A DNA stretch of 64,000 bases, taken from the NCBI RefSeq assembly GCF_016786355.1, contig NZ_JADWYX010000031.1, forward strand, positions 1 through 64,000, written 5' to 3'. Shown in pieces: positions 24,587 to 34,585 of this stretch. Origin of the DNA: Frankia sp. AgB1.9. GTDB lineage: Bacteria; Actinomycetota; Actinomycetes; Frankiales; Frankiaceae. Numbering within the stretch: the first letter of the stretch is position 1; every line of letters starts with the position of its first letter. The notes beneath the pieces are model-generated. The model was given only the letters and a program-made list of their open reading frames with translations. It searched no databases and was not told the DNA's origin. Both the position numbers and the translations under genes were made by a program.

Positions 24587-27501
24587 GCGAGCGCTGGGAC
24601 CTCGACAACGGTGTCGGGGGCGCGGCCGGGTACGGGAATGATCCGTGGGCCGCGCACCGGACGGGCGCACGCCCGATAGACCCGTTCGCCGTGGAGTCGC
24701 CTGACCAGGTGGCCGACATCTCGGTCAGTGGCGGCCCAGTCCGTGGCGGCCCAGTTCTGGGCGGAACGCCCGGCGGCCAGCCCGTGGGCGGCCCCACCGG
24801 TGGCTACCCGGCGGCCGGCGGCGGATACGGCGGCGACGCCTTCAGCGTCGGCGACCAGGGCTACGGCACCGGCGGGTACCCGGCGGCCAGCGCGCCCGCG
24901 CCAGCCGCGACCCCGGCGTACAGCGACACCACCGCGGCCTTCTTCGGCGCGGGGACCGGGGTCTGGCCCAGCTACCAGGCACCCGAGGCACCCGGCGGGT
25001 ACGAGATACCCGGTCCGGCGGTCGCCGCCCCGTATGTCGGCGGCCCCTACCTCGGCGACTCGGCGGCCCGTGGGGCGGACAGCGCCGTCGCGTACACCGA
25101 GACCTCCACCGGGTACCACGCAGCGCTCGGCTACTCCGACGGTGGCCAGGGCACCGTGGTGCCCGGACAGGGCACGCTCGGGGGCGCGCAGCAGGCGGGC
25201 TACCAGCAGGCCGGCTACCCGACGGGCTACCTGGAGCCGGTCCAGACCGGTTATCTGGAACCAGTCCAACCAACCGGTTACCTGGAGGCGGTGCCCCAGA
25301 CGGGGTATCAGGAGGCCGTGCACCAGACCGGCTATCAGGAAGTCGCCCAGCAGACCGGCTACCAGCAGGCCGTCGGCTACCCGGACGCCTTCGGGCAGCA
25401 GGCGCAGGCAGCCGCCTACGACTACCAGTCCGGCTACCAACAGACCGGTGTCAACCCGCCGACCGGCTCCTTCTCGACCGCCGGCTACCAGCAGCCTGTT
25501 CCGGCCGTCGAACAGCACGGCTACCAGCAGCCTGTCCCGGCCGTGGAGCAGAGCGGCTACCAGCAGGCCGTCCCGGCCGTCGAGCACAGCGGGTACCAGC
25601 TTGCCGTTCCGGCCGACCAGCAGGCCGGCTACCAGACGGCCTACCCGTCCGGGCCCCATCCCGCGACGGGCGGTCACGTCGTCACCGGTGGCTACGCCAC
25701 CCAGCAGTACCTCGCCGACCCGTACCCGCGAACCGGTGGTCTCGCCCGGCCGGTCCTGCCGGCGCAGCCGACGAGCCCGGGCCTGGAGCCCGGCTACGCG
25801 GCCGTCGTCCCGGCCGGCTACCCCGACGCCGGTTACCCGGCGGCGCCCGAGCCGGCCGGCTACGAGGTGAGCGGCCAGGCCGCCGCGTTCGGAACGGCCG
25901 GTGGCGCCGCCCAGGTCGAGGGCTACCCGCCCGACGGCTACCCGCCGGGCACCGGCGGCTACCAGGTGCAGACCGCCCGTTACAGCGACGAGCCCAGGCA
26001 GGCTGGCACTGGACCCCGCCGGCCGGCCGACCTCCCCGCCCCGGGCGCGGTCCCGCCGCCGGCCGTTGAGCCCGGTGAGGGCGCGGCCCGCTCGGCCCGG
26101 CGCGGTCGGCGCCCCGCCGACCGGCGGACCGAGGCGCTGAACTTCCGGATCGACCCGCCCGAGGACCTGTACGCGCCGGCCGACGAGGACTTCGCGGACG
26201 AGCCGCGTGGCCGGTTCGACCAGGTCCCCGCCGCCGGCGCCCGGCGCGGGAGCAGGCCCGGGGCCCGCGGCCAGAACGGTCGGTTCGTCGCCGGGCGCGA
26301 CCACGCCGACAGCGGGCTGGACGAGCTCGAGGACGGCGCCGAGGACCGGCCGGGCGACAGAGCCCCCCGTTTCGAGCGGCCGCGGCGGGACGACCGTGGC
26401 GACCGTGGTGACCGGGCCCGTCGCCGTCGGGCGGCGCCGAAGCTCATCGCGATGCTGCTCGTGCTCGCGGTGCTGCTCGGCGGGGGCATCTACGCGGGTG
26501 GCAAGATGCTCGGCCGGATGACCGGCTCCAAGGCGATCCCGGACTACCCGGGACCTGGCTCCGGCACCGCCGACGTGAAGGTCGCCCAGGGCGCGACCGC
26601 GACCGACATCGCCGGGGCCCTGTTCGCGGCCGACGTCGTCAGGAGCAGGCAGTCGTTCATCACGGCCGCGGCCAACGACCCGAACTCGGTGAAGATCCAG
26701 CCGGGAACGTACCGGCTGAAGAAGCAGATGAGCGCCGTGGGAGCGTTGGCCGCGCTGCTGAACACGAACAACTCGATCTATCGCTTCACCCTGGCGCCCG
26801 GCCTGACCGCGGACACGCTGATCACCGCGCTCTCTCAGCGGTTGGGCGTGCCGAAGCAGACCTACCAGGACCTCATCGACCATCCGCAGGGCAAGCTGGA
26901 CCTGCCGTCGTACGCGAACGGGATGGTCGAGGGCTACCTGCTCCCGGGGACCTACGACCTCGACCCGAAGGCGACGCCGGCGCAGACCCTGAACCTGTTC
27001 ATCGACGCGTTCAAGGCGCAGGCCACGAAGATCAACCTTGAGGCGGTCGCGCAGCAGGACGGGATGACGCCGGCCCAGATCGTCACCGTCGCCTCCATCA
27101 TCCAGATGGAGGTGCCGCGCATCGACGACGGCCAGAAGGTGGCCCGGGTGATCTACAACCGGCTCAACGACAAGACGGGCAAGTACCAGAAGCTCGACAT
27201 GGACTCGACGACCCGGTACGCGGTCCACAAGCCCACCGGGACGCTGACCCAGAGCGACCTGAACAACCCCAGCCCGTACAACACCCGACTGCACACGGGC
27301 CTGCCGCCGGGCGCGATCGCGAGCCCCGACCTGTGGGCGCTGACCTCGGCCCTGCACCCGTACACCGGGCCGCAGGGGGCCGACGGGCAGCCGTGGTACT
27401 ACTTCGTCGCGCTGCCCAAGTCGAATGTCACGATCTTCGCGAGCGAGTCGGAGTGGCCGGCGGCGCACGCCAGGTTCGTAGCCGAGGGCGGCGTTGGCTG
27501 A
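24583..27501 (+). CDS. mltG: Endolytic murein transglycosylase MltG with giant Tyr/Gln-rich N-terminus
   Basis: 972 residues versus ~350 in most bacteria. Residues 1-~600 are a predicted disordered cytoplasmic region rich in Gly, Tyr, Gln and Pro with two repeat blocks; residues ~620-640 are a membrane helix (AMLLVLAVLLGGGIYAGG); the rest is the YceG/MltG domain. The catalytic Glu (second Glu of the usual EKE, E218 in E. coli) is kept as Glu843 in SIIQMEVP, although the first Glu is Gln. TTRYAVHKP, NPYNTRLHTGLPPG-type signatures follow. It cuts nascent glycan strands at the membrane. A paralogue lies after aroE. Confidence 0.9.
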   Translation: MSERWDLDNGVGGAAGYGNDPWAAHRTGARPIDPFAVESPDQVADISVSGGPVRGGPVLGGTPGGQPVGGPTGGYPAAGGGYGGDAFSVGDQGYGTGGYPAASAPAPAATPAYSDTTAAFFGAGTGVWPSYQAPEAPGGYEIPGPAVAAPYVGGPYLGDSAARGADSAVAYTETSTGYHAALGYSDGGQGTVVPGQGTLGGAQQAGYQQAGYPTGYLEPVQTGYLEPVQPTGYLEAVPQTGYQEAVHQTGYQEVAQQTGYQQAVGYPDAFGQQAQAAAYDYQSGYQQTGVNPPTGSFSTAGYQQPVPAVEQHGYQQPVPAVEQSGYQQAVPAVEHSGYQLAVPADQQAGYQTAYPSGPHPATGGHVVTGGYATQQYLADPYPRTGGLARPVLPAQPTSPGLEPGYAAVVPAGYPDAGYPAAPEPAGYEVSGQAAAFGTAGGAAQVEGYPPDGYPPGTGGYQVQTARYSDEPRQAGTGPRRPADLPAPGAVPPPAVEPGEGAARSARRGRRPADRRTEALNFRIDPPEDLYAPADEDFADEPRGRFDQVPAAGARRGSRPGARGQNGRFVAGRDHADSGLDELEDGAEDRPGDRAPRFERPRRDDRGDRGDRARRRRAAPKLIAMLLVLAVLLGGGIYAGGKMLGRMTGSKAIPDYPGPGSGTADVKVAQGATATDIAGALFAADVVRSRQSFITAAANDPNSVKIQPGTYRLKKQMSAVGALAALLNTNNSIYRFTLAPGLTADTLITALSQRLGVPKQTYQDLIDHPQGKLDLPSYANGMVEGYLLPGTYDLDPKATPAQTLNLFIDAFKAQATKINLEAVAQQDGMTPAQIVTVASIIQMEVPRIDDGQKVARVIYNRLNDKTGKYQKLDMDSTTRYAVHKPTGTLTQSDLNNPSPYNTRLHTGLPPGAIASPDLWALTSALHPYTGPQGADGQPWYYFVALPKSNVTIFASESEWPAAHARFVAEGGVG
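25198..25626 (+). repeat. Tyr/Gln-rich in-frame repeats in mltG
   Basis: Block 1 (from 25198) encodes 8-9-residue units GYLEPVQT, GYLEPVQPT, GYLEAVPQT, GYQEAVHQT, GYQEVAQQT. Block 2 (25483-25626) is four 36-bp units encoding GYQQPVPAVEQH, GYQQPVPAVEQS, GYQQAVPAVEHS, GYQLAVPADQQA. The tyrosine spacing resembles low-complexity sequences that phase separate or are phosphorylated (inference). Confidence 0.85.
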
Positions 27502-28540
27502 CCCTGTCCCGGCGGGGCCGTCGGACGCCGGATCGGGACAGCCCGATCCGGCCGAGGCCCAGCCGGGACGACGGGCTGCGGTGCTCGGATCGCCGATCGC
27601 GCACTCGCTGTCCCCAGTGCTGCACCGGGCCGCCTACCAGGCGCTCGGGCTCGACGACTGGTCCTATACGGCCATCGAGACCGACGAGGCCGGGCTGGCG
27701 GGCGTCCTGGACCAGGTCCGGTCGCAGCCCGGCTGGGCCGGCCTGTCACTGACGATGCCGCTGAAGACGGCGGCGGTACCGCTGGTCGACCGCCTCGACG
27801 CGAGCGTCGAGGCGGTCGGCGCGCTCAACACGATCGTCGTCGAGCCGGACGGCTCGCTCGCCGGCTACAACACCGACATCGCCGGCATCCGGTACGCCGT
27901 CCGCCAGGTCCTCGGCGCGGCCCGTCCCGGCGGGCATGAGGCGCTCCCGGCGGCCGCGGCGCCCGCGCCGCCGGCCGGCGGCGGCGGGTCCCAGTCGCCG
28001 GTGCCCCAGTCGCCGGTGCCGCCGCTGGCGGCGCCGCCGGTACGTCCGTTGCTGCTCGGCGCGGGCGGGACGGCGCGGGCCGCCGTCGCGGCGCTCGCCG
28101 CCGTCGGGGTGCGCCGGGTCGGAGTGGTCGCCAGGCGCGCGGCCGCGGTCGTCCCGTTGACCGAGATCGGTGCGGGCCTGGGGATCGAGGTCGTGGCGCT
28201 GCCCTGGGAGACGATCGCCGGCGGGCTGCCACGCGGGGTGGATCTCGTCGTCGCGACCACTCCGGCGGGCGTGACTGACCAGCTCGCCGAATGGGCCTGG
28301 CCCGCAGGCTGCCCGCTCGTCGAGCTGCTGTACCACCCGTGGCCGACGGCGCTGGCGGTCACCGCGTACCGCGCGGGTGCCCGGGTCGGCGGCGGGATGG
28401 CCGTCCTCGCGGCTCAGGCGGCCGAGCAGGTCACCCTGTTCACTGGCCGACCGGTCCGCGTCGAGGTCCTGTTGACCGCCGGGACGCAGGCTCTCACCCG
28501 CCGCGCGGCCGTCGACGCCTTCTCACCCGTCAAGAGCTGA
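27494..28540 (+). CDS. aroE: Shikimate dehydrogenase
   Basis: 348 residues, NADP-dependent reduction of 3-dehydroshikimate. Substrate-binding: VLGSPIAHSLSPVLHR, SLTMPLKTAAV with the catalytic Lys, LNTIV and GYNTDIAG with the catalytic Asp. Cofactor-binding: LLLGAGGTARAAVAALAAVGVRRVGVVARR. A Pro/Gly/Ser linker of ~30 residues between the lobes makes it longer than the usual ~280. The TTG start at 27494 overlaps the mltG stop by 8 nt, which indicates translational coupling. Confidence 0.93.
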   Translation: MADPVPAGPSDAGSGQPDPAEAQPGRRAAVLGSPIAHSLSPVLHRAAYQALGLDDWSYTAIETDEAGLAGVLDQVRSQPGWAGLSLTMPLKTAAVPLVDRLDASVEAVGALNTIVVEPDGSLAGYNTDIAGIRYAVRQVLGAARPGGHEALPAAAAPAPPAGGGGSQSPVPQSPVPPLAAPPVRPLLLGAGGTARAAVAALAAVGVRRVGVVARRAAAVVPLTEIGAGLGIEVVALPWETIAGGLPRGVDLVVATTPAGVTDQLAEWAWPAGCPLVELLYHPWPTALAVTAYRAGARVGGGMAVLAAQAAEQVTLFTGRPVRVEVLLTAGTQALTRRAAVDAFSPVKS

Positions 28541-28654
28541 ATCCGGCTTGTCCGCCTGAGTTTTTCGCCTCGGTCGGGCGACTCCGCACCGGTTCGAAGC
28601 GACCATGAATGGGCATCGCCCCGAGAACGGTCCCCTCACCACAGAAGAGCGCCG

Positions 28655-29821
28655 GTGAACTCGTACGACGATCTGGATGACAGTGAGCCGGACTACGACG
28701 GCTACGACGGGCGCGTTGCTGGCTTCCGCTCGGATGACGGTCGTCGTCGAAGGTCACGCCGAAGCCGGGCGCTGACGAAGCTGCTGGTCCTGCTCGTCGT
28801 CCTCGCCGCCCTGCTCGGCGGTGGCATCTACGCCGTCGGCTCATTGATTCCCCAGATCGGTGGATCGACAGCCGCCAAGGACTATCCCGGCCCCGGCACG
28901 GGCTCGGTCGAGGTCAGGGTGGGCTTCGGCGACAGCGCCAGCGACATCGCCGCCTCGCTGCACAAGGCCGGGGTGATCGCGAGTACCCGCGCCTTCGTGT
29001 CCATCGCGCGTGCCGACCCGCGGTCGGAGCGGATCCAGCCGGGGGCCTACCTGCTGGCCCGGCAGATGAGCGCGCGGGAGGCCCTCCTGGCGCTGCTCGA
29101 CCCGGCCAACAACCACCTGCGGCTGACGATCACCGAGGGGGAGACCGTCCAGCAGGTGCTCAAGGACCTCTCGAAGCGGATGGGCGTGCCGGTCGCGACC
29201 TACGAGGCCATCGTGCGCAGCCCGGCCGGGAAGCTGGACCTGCCGAGCTACGCGAACGGCCTGGTCGAGGGCTACCTGTTCCCGGACACCTACCTGCTCG
29301 ACCCGCAGGCGTCCCCGGCGGAGACCCTGCAGATGTTCATTGGCGAGTTCTCCGACAAGGCGGCCGGCCTCAACCTGGAAAGCGGTGCGGCCCGGCTCGG
29401 CCTCACCCCGGCCCAGGTCGTCATCGTCGCGTCGATCCTGGAGAAGGAGGTCAAGAACCCGCCGGAGTACCCGATGGCGGCCAGGGTCATCTACAACCGG
29501 CTGGCCGACCCGCAGGACTTCCCGACGCTCGGTATGGACTCGACGACGCGCTACGCCGAGAACAACTACGAAGGCCCGCTCACCCAGAGCCAGCTCACGT
29601 CGAACAACCCGTACAACACCCGCAAGATCAAGGGCCTGCCGCCCGGCCCGATCTCCAACCCCGGCGAGCTGGCCCTGACCTCGGCGCTGAACCCGGCCGC
29701 GGGCCCGTGGAACTACTTCGTCTCGATGCCGAACGGCCAGACGAGGTTCGCGACCACCGAGCAGGAGTTCGAAAAGCTGCTCGCCGAGTACCACGCGGCC
29801 GGCGGGACCGCGGGCGGCTGA
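28655..29821 (+). CDS. Second MltG paralogue
   Basis: 388 residues, close to normal MltG length. A short acidic cytoplasmic N-terminus (YDDLDDSEPDYDGYDG), membrane helix at ~43-62 (KLLVLLVVLAALLGGGIYAV), LysM-like part (VEVRVGFGDSASDIAASLHKAGVI), then the catalytic domain with SILEKEVKN (catalytic Glu265), MDSTTRYAENN and NPYNTRKIKGLPPGPI. Sequence similarity with the upstream mltG is high outside the N-terminus, so this is a local duplication split by aroE. GTG 28655 follows GAAGAG. Confidence 0.92.
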   Translation: MNSYDDLDDSEPDYDGYDGRVAGFRSDDGRRRRSRRSRALTKLLVLLVVLAALLGGGIYAVGSLIPQIGGSTAAKDYPGPGTGSVEVRVGFGDSASDIAASLHKAGVIASTRAFVSIARADPRSERIQPGAYLLARQMSAREALLALLDPANNHLRLTITEGETVQQVLKDLSKRMGVPVATYEAIVRSPAGKLDLPSYANGLVEGYLFPDTYLLDPQASPAETLQMFIGEFSDKAAGLNLESGAARLGLTPAQVVIVASILEKEVKNPPEYPMAARVIYNRLADPQDFPTLGMDSTTRYAENNYEGPLTQSQLTSNNPYNTRKIKGLPPGPISNPGELALTSALNPAAGPWNYFVSMPNGQTRFATTEQEFEKLLAEYHAAGGTAGG

Positions 29822-29848
29822 AGTCGCCCGTTCGGCCACAATGGCGAC

Positions 29849-30403
29849 ATGGAGGTCGCCGGGGAGCGCGCGAACGCGGTCGAGGGTCTGGCTGCCCGGG
29901 ATGAGCCGGTGGAGGGCCCGAAGATCTGGCAGCACCTGTACGTGCTGGACCACGTCCACGAGCTCGATGACGTCTACCGGGACGTGAAGGGCCTGGGAGC
30001 GTTCTCGTCGCTCGCCGCGGCCCGCTCGGCGATCTGGGCGGCACTGGACCTACCCGGATTCCGGGACGCCCCTGAGGGTTTCCGGATCACGCCACTGGAG
30101 ATCACGGGCGAGCCGAGGACCGGCGAGACGGTTCACCTCGTCCTCCACGTACTGGAGAACGAGGACCTCGAGGACCAGGCCGTCGACTATCTGGGCGCCT
30201 ACCGGGACGAGGCGCAGGCCGAACGTGTCACGGCCGAGCAAGAAGGCGCGCGGGTGCTCCGGGCCGGCGAGAGCTACTGGTCCGGCGCCTATGTGCTCGA
30301 CGAACGAAAGTGGCTCGAGGGATACGTCTCCGCCCCGCCGGACGATGCCCGGACCGACGACGAAAGGTCGGACACGAGCTCTTCCGGTCCGGCAGGCCGG
30401 TGA
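29849..30403 (+). CDS. Hypothetical protein, possibly DUF7336-like
   Basis: 184 residues. The pattern LYVLDHVHE, then LGAFSSLAAARSAIWAALDLPGFRDAPEGFRIT, and finally LDERKWLEGYVSA resembles small proteins of the DUF7336 type (YVL-H, GVYSS-A, PGFRDxPxGF, HWTEGF). An extra middle segment (GETVHLVLHVLENEDLEDQAVDYLGAYRDEAQAE) looks like a second copy of the same half, so the protein may be an internal duplication. It has no signal peptide. Its TGA overlaps the GTG of the prepilin peptidase. Confidence 0.65.
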   Translation: MEVAGERANAVEGLAARDEPVEGPKIWQHLYVLDHVHELDDVYRDVKGLGAFSSLAAARSAIWAALDLPGFRDAPEGFRITPLEITGEPRTGETVHLVLHVLENEDLEDQAVDYLGAYRDEAQAERVTAEQEGARVLRAGESYWSGAYVLDERKWLEGYVSAPPDDARTDDERSDTSSSGPAGR

Positions 30404-31089
30404 GGCTGGCTGTCGCCGCGCTTCTGGCGGCGGCCGCGGTCGCACTGACCGCGGTCTACGGACCGCGGCTGGTCGGCGCGTTCGAGCCGTACGCAGGCGA
30501 GCCGGTCCGTCGGAAGGTCCCTTCGCGGCTGACGCTCGGGATCATGGAAACGGCGGCGGTAGCCGGCGTGACCGTGGCGGTGACGAGTTGGGGCGACATC
30601 AGGCTGCTCCCCGCCTACCTGTACCTGAGCGTCATCGGTGTTGTGCTGGCCGCCGTCGACCTGCGGGTTCACCGGCTCCCGGACGCGATCGTGCTCCCGT
30701 CCTACCTGATCCTCGCCGCGCTGTTCGCCCTCGCCGCCGTCGCCGACCGGATCACTTACGGCTACTGGGGCTGCCCGCTTGGCCGGACAAGCCACCTGGC
30801 ATTACGAGCCGCGGTCGGCGCGGCGATCCCCTTGATCTTCTTCGGGCTGCTTCACCTGATGCCACGCAGCGGCTTGGGCCTCGGCGACGTGAAGGTCGCC
30901 GGGTTGCTGGGCGCGGCCCTCGGCTGGGTCAATCTCGTTCTCGTCCCGGTTGGTCTGATGATCGGCGTCCTGACCGCCGGACTGTGGGCCGCCATCCTGC
31001 TCGTCACCCGGCGCGCCCGTCGAACGGACCCCATCCCCTACGGTCCCCACCTCCTCCTCGGCGCGTTCCTGGCCCTCTTGATCTCATGA
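30400..31089 (+). CDS. Prepilin peptidase (A24 family)
   Basis: 229 residues with six or seven membrane helices. The two catalytic aspartates are in VDLRVHRLPD and GLGLGDVK (GxGD). It lacks the N-terminal methyltransferase domain of PilD, as in TadV/CpaA-type enzymes. GTG 30400 gives a 4-nt overlap with the gene before. Pilin and secretion genes are not in the window. The stop codon TGA (31087-31089) is the first triplet of the family A repeat arm. Confidence 0.88.
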   Translation: MRLAVAALLAAAAVALTAVYGPRLVGAFEPYAGEPVRRKVPSRLTLGIMETAAVAGVTVAVTSWGDIRLLPAYLYLSVIGVVLAAVDLRVHRLPDAIVLPSYLILAALFALAAVADRITYGYWGCPLGRTSHLALRAAVGAAIPLIFFGLLHLMPRSGLGLGDVKVAGLLGAALGWVNLVLVPVGLMIGVLTAGLWAAILLVTRRARRTDPIPYGPHLLLGAFLALLIS

Positions 31090-31161
31090 TCGCCATTTCG
31101 GCCCTGAGGTGGTCGTAAAAACGTCCCGGTCATGACCATCGCAGGGCCAAAACAGCGATCA
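31087..31161. repeat. Family A palindromic element, copy 3
   Basis: 75 bp. TGATCGCCATTTCGGCCCTG pairs with CAGGGCCAAAACAGCGATCA (17 of 20). An inner stem TGGTCGTA / CATGACCA is also present. GATC sites start at 31088 and 31157 (69 bp). It overlaps the prepilin peptidase stop codon. Confidence 0.85.
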
Positions 31162-31255
31162 AGGTCACCCGAGCCGCCGCGCGGCGCCTGGCGGAAGGAT
31201 CAAGAGAGGGCCCGTCCCGGCCGGCCATCGGGCGGCGCGTGAAAGACTGAGCGGC

Positions 31256-32455
31256 ATGGTGAGGTGGTTGACGGCAGGGGAGTCGCACGGGCCCGCGCTG
31301 GTTGCGACCGTGGAGGGCCTGCCGGCGGGGATCCGGGTGACCAGTTCGGACATCGGGGACGACCTGGCGCGCCGCCGGCTCGGCTACGGCCGCGGCGCGC
31401 GGATGAAGTTCGAGCGCGACGAGGTCGAGCTGCTCGGCGGGCTGCGCCACGGGGTGAGCCTCGGCGGGCCGGTCAGCATCGTGGTGCGCAACACCGAGTG
31501 GCCCAAGTGGCAGAAGGTCATGTCGCCCGACCCGGTCGACCCGGCGGAGCTCGAGGGGCTCGGGCGTAACGCGCCGCTGACCCGGCCGCGGCCCGGCCAC
31601 GCGGACCTGGCCGGGATGCAGAAGTACGGGTTCGACGACGCCCGGCCGGTGCTGGAGCGGGCGAGCGCGCGGGAGACCGCCGCGCGGGTCGCGCTCGGCC
31701 GGGTCGCGAAGGCGTTCCTGGCGCAGGCCTACGGCGTCGAGATCCTGTCGCACGTGCTGTCGATCGGGGCCGTCGCCGTCCCGGCGGACGCGCCCCTGCC
31801 GGCGCCCGGCACGCTCGCGGCGATCGACGACGATCCCTGCCGGTGCGCCGACGCCGAGACGTCCGCCCGGATGGTCGCCGAGATCGACGCGGCCCAGAAG
31901 GACGCGGACACGCTCGGCGGCGTCGTCGAGGTGGTCGTCTACGGCCTGCCGCCGGGCCTCGGCAGCTACGTCATGGGCGACCGGCGGCTCGACGCGCGCC
32001 TCGCCGGCGAGCTGATGGGCATCCAGGCGGTCAAGGGCGTCGAGTTCGGCGACGGGTTCGAGACGGCGCGCCGTCGCGGGTCGGCGGCGCACGACGAGAT
32101 CGAGGTGCTCGCCCCCGAAGGAGGCGTGCAGCGGGTCCGGCGGGCGACCGATCGGGCCGGCGGGGTCGAGGGCGGCATGACCAACGGCGAGGTGCTGCGG
32201 GTCCGGGCCGCGATGAAGCCGATCTCGACGCTGTCCCGGCCGCTGTCGACCGTCGACGTCGCCACCGGCGAGACCGCCGTCGCGATCGCCCAGCGCTCGG
32301 ACGTCTGCGCGGTGCCGGCGGCGGCCGTCGTCGCCGAGGCGATGGTCGCGCTGGTGCTGGCGGGCACGGCGCTGGAGAAGTTCGGCGGTGACTCGGTCGA
32401 GGAGACCCGGCGCAACTACGAGGCCTACCTCAAGTCACTGACGGTGCTCTCGTGA
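31256..32455 (+). CDS. aroC: Chorismate synthase
   Basis: 399 residues. [25 protein letters not shown] is the classic N-terminal signature; [23 protein letters not shown] and [16 protein letters not shown], then [21 protein letters not shown], complete the FMN/EPSP site. It makes chorismate from EPSP with reduced FMN. It opens the overlapping set aroC-aroK-aroB-aroQ and is probably transcribed from a promoter after the family A repeat. Confidence 0.97.
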   Translation: MVRWLTAGESHGPALVATVEGLPAGIRVTSSDIGDDLARRRLGYGRGARMKFERDEVELLGGLRHGVSLGGPVSIVVRNTEWPKWQKVMSPDPVDPAELEGLGRNAPLTRPRPGHADLAGMQKYGFDDARPVLERASARETAARVALGRVAKAFLAQAYGVEILSHVLSIGAVAVPADAPLPAPGTLAAIDDDPCRCADAETSARMVAEIDAAQKDADTLGGVVEVVVYGLPPGLGSYVMGDRRLDARLAGELMGIQAVKGVEFGDGFETARRRGSAAHDEIEVLAPEGGVQRVRRATDRAGGVEGGMTNGEVLRVRAAMKPISTLSRPLSTVDVATGETAVAIAQRSDVCAVPAAAVVAEAMVALVLAGTALEKFGGDSVEETRRNYEAYLKSLTVLS

Positions 32456-32985
32456 CGGCGGCAGGGCCCTCAAGGCCGGTGGCGGTTCTGGTCGGGTCGC
32501 CGGGGGCGGGGAAGACCACAGTCGGCGCGCTGCTCGCCGCCCGACTCGGTGTCACCTTGCGTGACACCGATGCCGACGTCGAGGCCGCGCTCGGGATGAG
32601 CGTGTCCGACGTCTTCATCGAGAAGGGCGAGGACGCCTTCCGGGCCGCCGAACGCGACGCCGTCGACGCCGCGCTCGCCGGGCACCCGGGGGTGCTCGCG
32701 CTGGGCGGGGGCGCGGTGCTCGCCGAGCGGACGCGGGCGGCGCTGGCCGGGCACACCGTCGTCTACCTGGACGTCGACCTCTCCGACGCGGCCAAGCGGG
32801 TCGGGCTGGCCCGGGACCGGCCGCTGCTCGTCGAGGCGCCGCGCACCCGGCTGGCCGTTCTGCTGCGCGAGCGCAAGCCGCTCTACGAGCAGGTCGCGAC
32901 CATCGTGGTCGAGACCGCCGGTCGCGGCCCCGAAGAGATCGTCGACGAGATCCTGGCCAAGCTGCCGACAGGGGGAGCCGAGTGA
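32452..32985 (+). CDS. aroK: Shikimate kinase
   Basis: 177 residues. Walker [17 protein letters not shown], the shikimate-binding [16 protein letters not shown] and ALGGGAVL, and the lid RDRPLL...R. Its GTG overlaps the aroC stop by 4 nt. ATP-dependent phosphorylation of shikimate. Confidence 0.96.
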   Translation: MTAAGPSRPVAVLVGSPGAGKTTVGALLAARLGVTLRDTDADVEAALGMSVSDVFIEKGEDAFRAAERDAVDAALAGHPGVLALGGGAVLAERTRAALAGHTVVYLDVDLSDAAKRVGLARDRPLLVEAPRTRLAVLLRERKPLYEQVATIVVETAGRGPEEIVDEILAKLPTGGAE

Positions 32986-34094
32986 CCGTGACGCGGGGCG
33001 TGCCCGGGGAGCTGGTCCGGGTGCCGGTGGCGCCCGCGGGGGACCGGCCGTACGAGGTGCTGGTCGGCGACGGCCTGGTCGGGCGGCTGGCCGCCACCGT
33101 GGCCGGGCGGACCAGGGCCGCTGTGATCCACCCCGCGGCGCTCGCCACGGCCGCGGCGGCGGTGGTCGCCGACCTGCGCGCCGCCGGTGTCGAGACGTAT
33201 CCGATCCAGGTGCCCGACGGCGAGGCCGCGAAGGAGCTGGCCGTCGCCGGGCGCTGCTGGGACGAGCTGGGCCGGCTCGGATTCACCCGCGACGACGTGG
33301 TGATCGGCTTCGGCGGTGGCACGGTGACCGACCTGGCCGGGTTCGTCGCCGCCTGCTGGCTGCGCGGGGTGGACGTCGTGCAGGTGCCGACCACCGTGCT
33401 CGCGATGGTCGACGCGGCCGTCGGCGGCAAGACCGGCATCGACACCGCCGCTGGCAAGAACCTGGTCGGCGCGTTCCACCAGCCGCTGACCGTGCTGTGC
33501 GACACGGCGCTGCTCGGCACGCTGCCACCAGTCGAGGTGCGGGCCGGGCTGGCCGAGGTCGTGAAGGCCGGCTTCATCGCCGACCCGGTGATCCTTGATC
33601 TGTTGGACGCGGACCCGACCGGGGCCGCCGACCTGCCCGAGCTGATCGAGCGGGCCATCCGGGTCAAGGCCGAGGTGGTCTCCGGCGACCCGCGCGAGGC
33701 CGGCCGCCGCGAGATCCTGAACTACGGCCACACCCTGGGGCACGCGATCGAGAAGGTCGAGCACTACCGCTGGCGGCACGGCGCGGCGATCTCCGTGGGC
33801 ATGGTCTACGCGGCCGAGCTGTCCCGGCTCGCGGCCGGCCTGGACGCGGACGTCGCCGCCCGCCATCGGGAGCTGCTCGTCCGGGTCGGCCTGCCGGTCG
33901 GGTACCCGGAGCAGGCCTGGCCCGAGCTGCTCGCCGCGATGCGGGTCGACAAGAAGTCGCGCGGCCGGATGCTGCGTTTCGTCGTCCTGGACGCGCTCGG
34001 GGCGCCGCGGCTGCTCGCCGACCCGGACCCGGCCCTCGTCCGCGCCGCGTTCGACGCGGTCGCGACGGCCTCGCAGACCGGGGCCGCGACGTGA
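32982..34094 (+). CDS. aroB: 3-Dehydroquinate synthase
   Basis: 370 residues. NAD-binding [33 protein letters not shown], metal and substrate residues in [23 protein letters not shown], and [13 protein letters not shown] (zinc His). Converts DAHP to 3-dehydroquinate. GTGA overlaps on both sides couple it to aroK and aroQ. Confidence 0.96.
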   Translation: MTVTRGVPGELVRVPVAPAGDRPYEVLVGDGLVGRLAATVAGRTRAAVIHPAALATAAAAVVADLRAAGVETYPIQVPDGEAAKELAVAGRCWDELGRLGFTRDDVVIGFGGGTVTDLAGFVAACWLRGVDVVQVPTTVLAMVDAAVGGKTGIDTAAGKNLVGAFHQPLTVLCDTALLGTLPPVEVRAGLAEVVKAGFIADPVILDLLDADPTGAADLPELIERAIRVKAEVVSGDPREAGRREILNYGHTLGHAIEKVEHYRWRHGAAISVGMVYAAELSRLAAGLDADVAARHRELLVRVGLPVGYPEQAWPELLAAMRVDKKSRGRMLRFVVLDALGAPRLLADPDPALVRAAFDAVATASQTGAAT

Positions 34095-34552
34095 CCGCGA
34101 TCCTGGTCCTGTCGGGGGTCAACCTGGGCCGGCTCGGCAAGCGCGAGCCGGCGGTCTACGGCCGCACGACCTACCCCGAGCTGGTCGCCCGGGTCGAGAA
34201 GGCCGCGGCCGAGCTCGGCGTCGCCGTCGACTGCCGGCAGACCGACGACGAGGCCACGATGATCGGCTGGCTGCACGAGGCCGCCGACACGGGCGCCGCC
34301 GTCGTGCTCAACCCGGGCGCCTGGACGCACTACTCCTACGCGCTGCGGGACGCGGCCGCCGCGCTCACCGGCCCGCTGGTCGAGGTGCACCTGTCCCAGG
34401 TGGCGGCGCGGGAGGCGTTCCGCCATGTCAGCGTCATCGGCCCGGTCGCGACCGGCACCATCACCGGCCTCGGCGTCGACAGCTACCTGCTCGCCGTGCG
34501 CGCGCTCGTGGCACGCGGCTCAGAGCCGATTCCGGCGAACACGATCCAGTAA
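34091..34552 (+). CDS. aroQ: 3-Dehydroquinate dehydratase, type II
   Basis: 153 residues, normal for the dodecameric type II enzyme. [17 protein letters not shown] carries the catalytic Arg and Tyr; [15 protein letters not shown] and [18 protein letters not shown] complete the active site. The usual QSNHEG is replaced by QTDDEATM, an actinobacterial variation. Last gene of the aro set; a 132-nt gap with repeats follows. Confidence 0.95.
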   Translation: MTAILVLSGVNLGRLGKREPAVYGRTTYPELVARVEKAAAELGVAVDCRQTDDEATMIGWLHEAADTGAAVVLNPGAWTHYSYALRDAAAALTGPLVEVHLSQVAAREAFRHVSVIGPVATGTITGLGVDSYLLAVRALVARGSEPIPANTIQ

Positions 34553-34585
34553 GTAAACTCGTCCGCGACCTCGACGACGCGGCTT

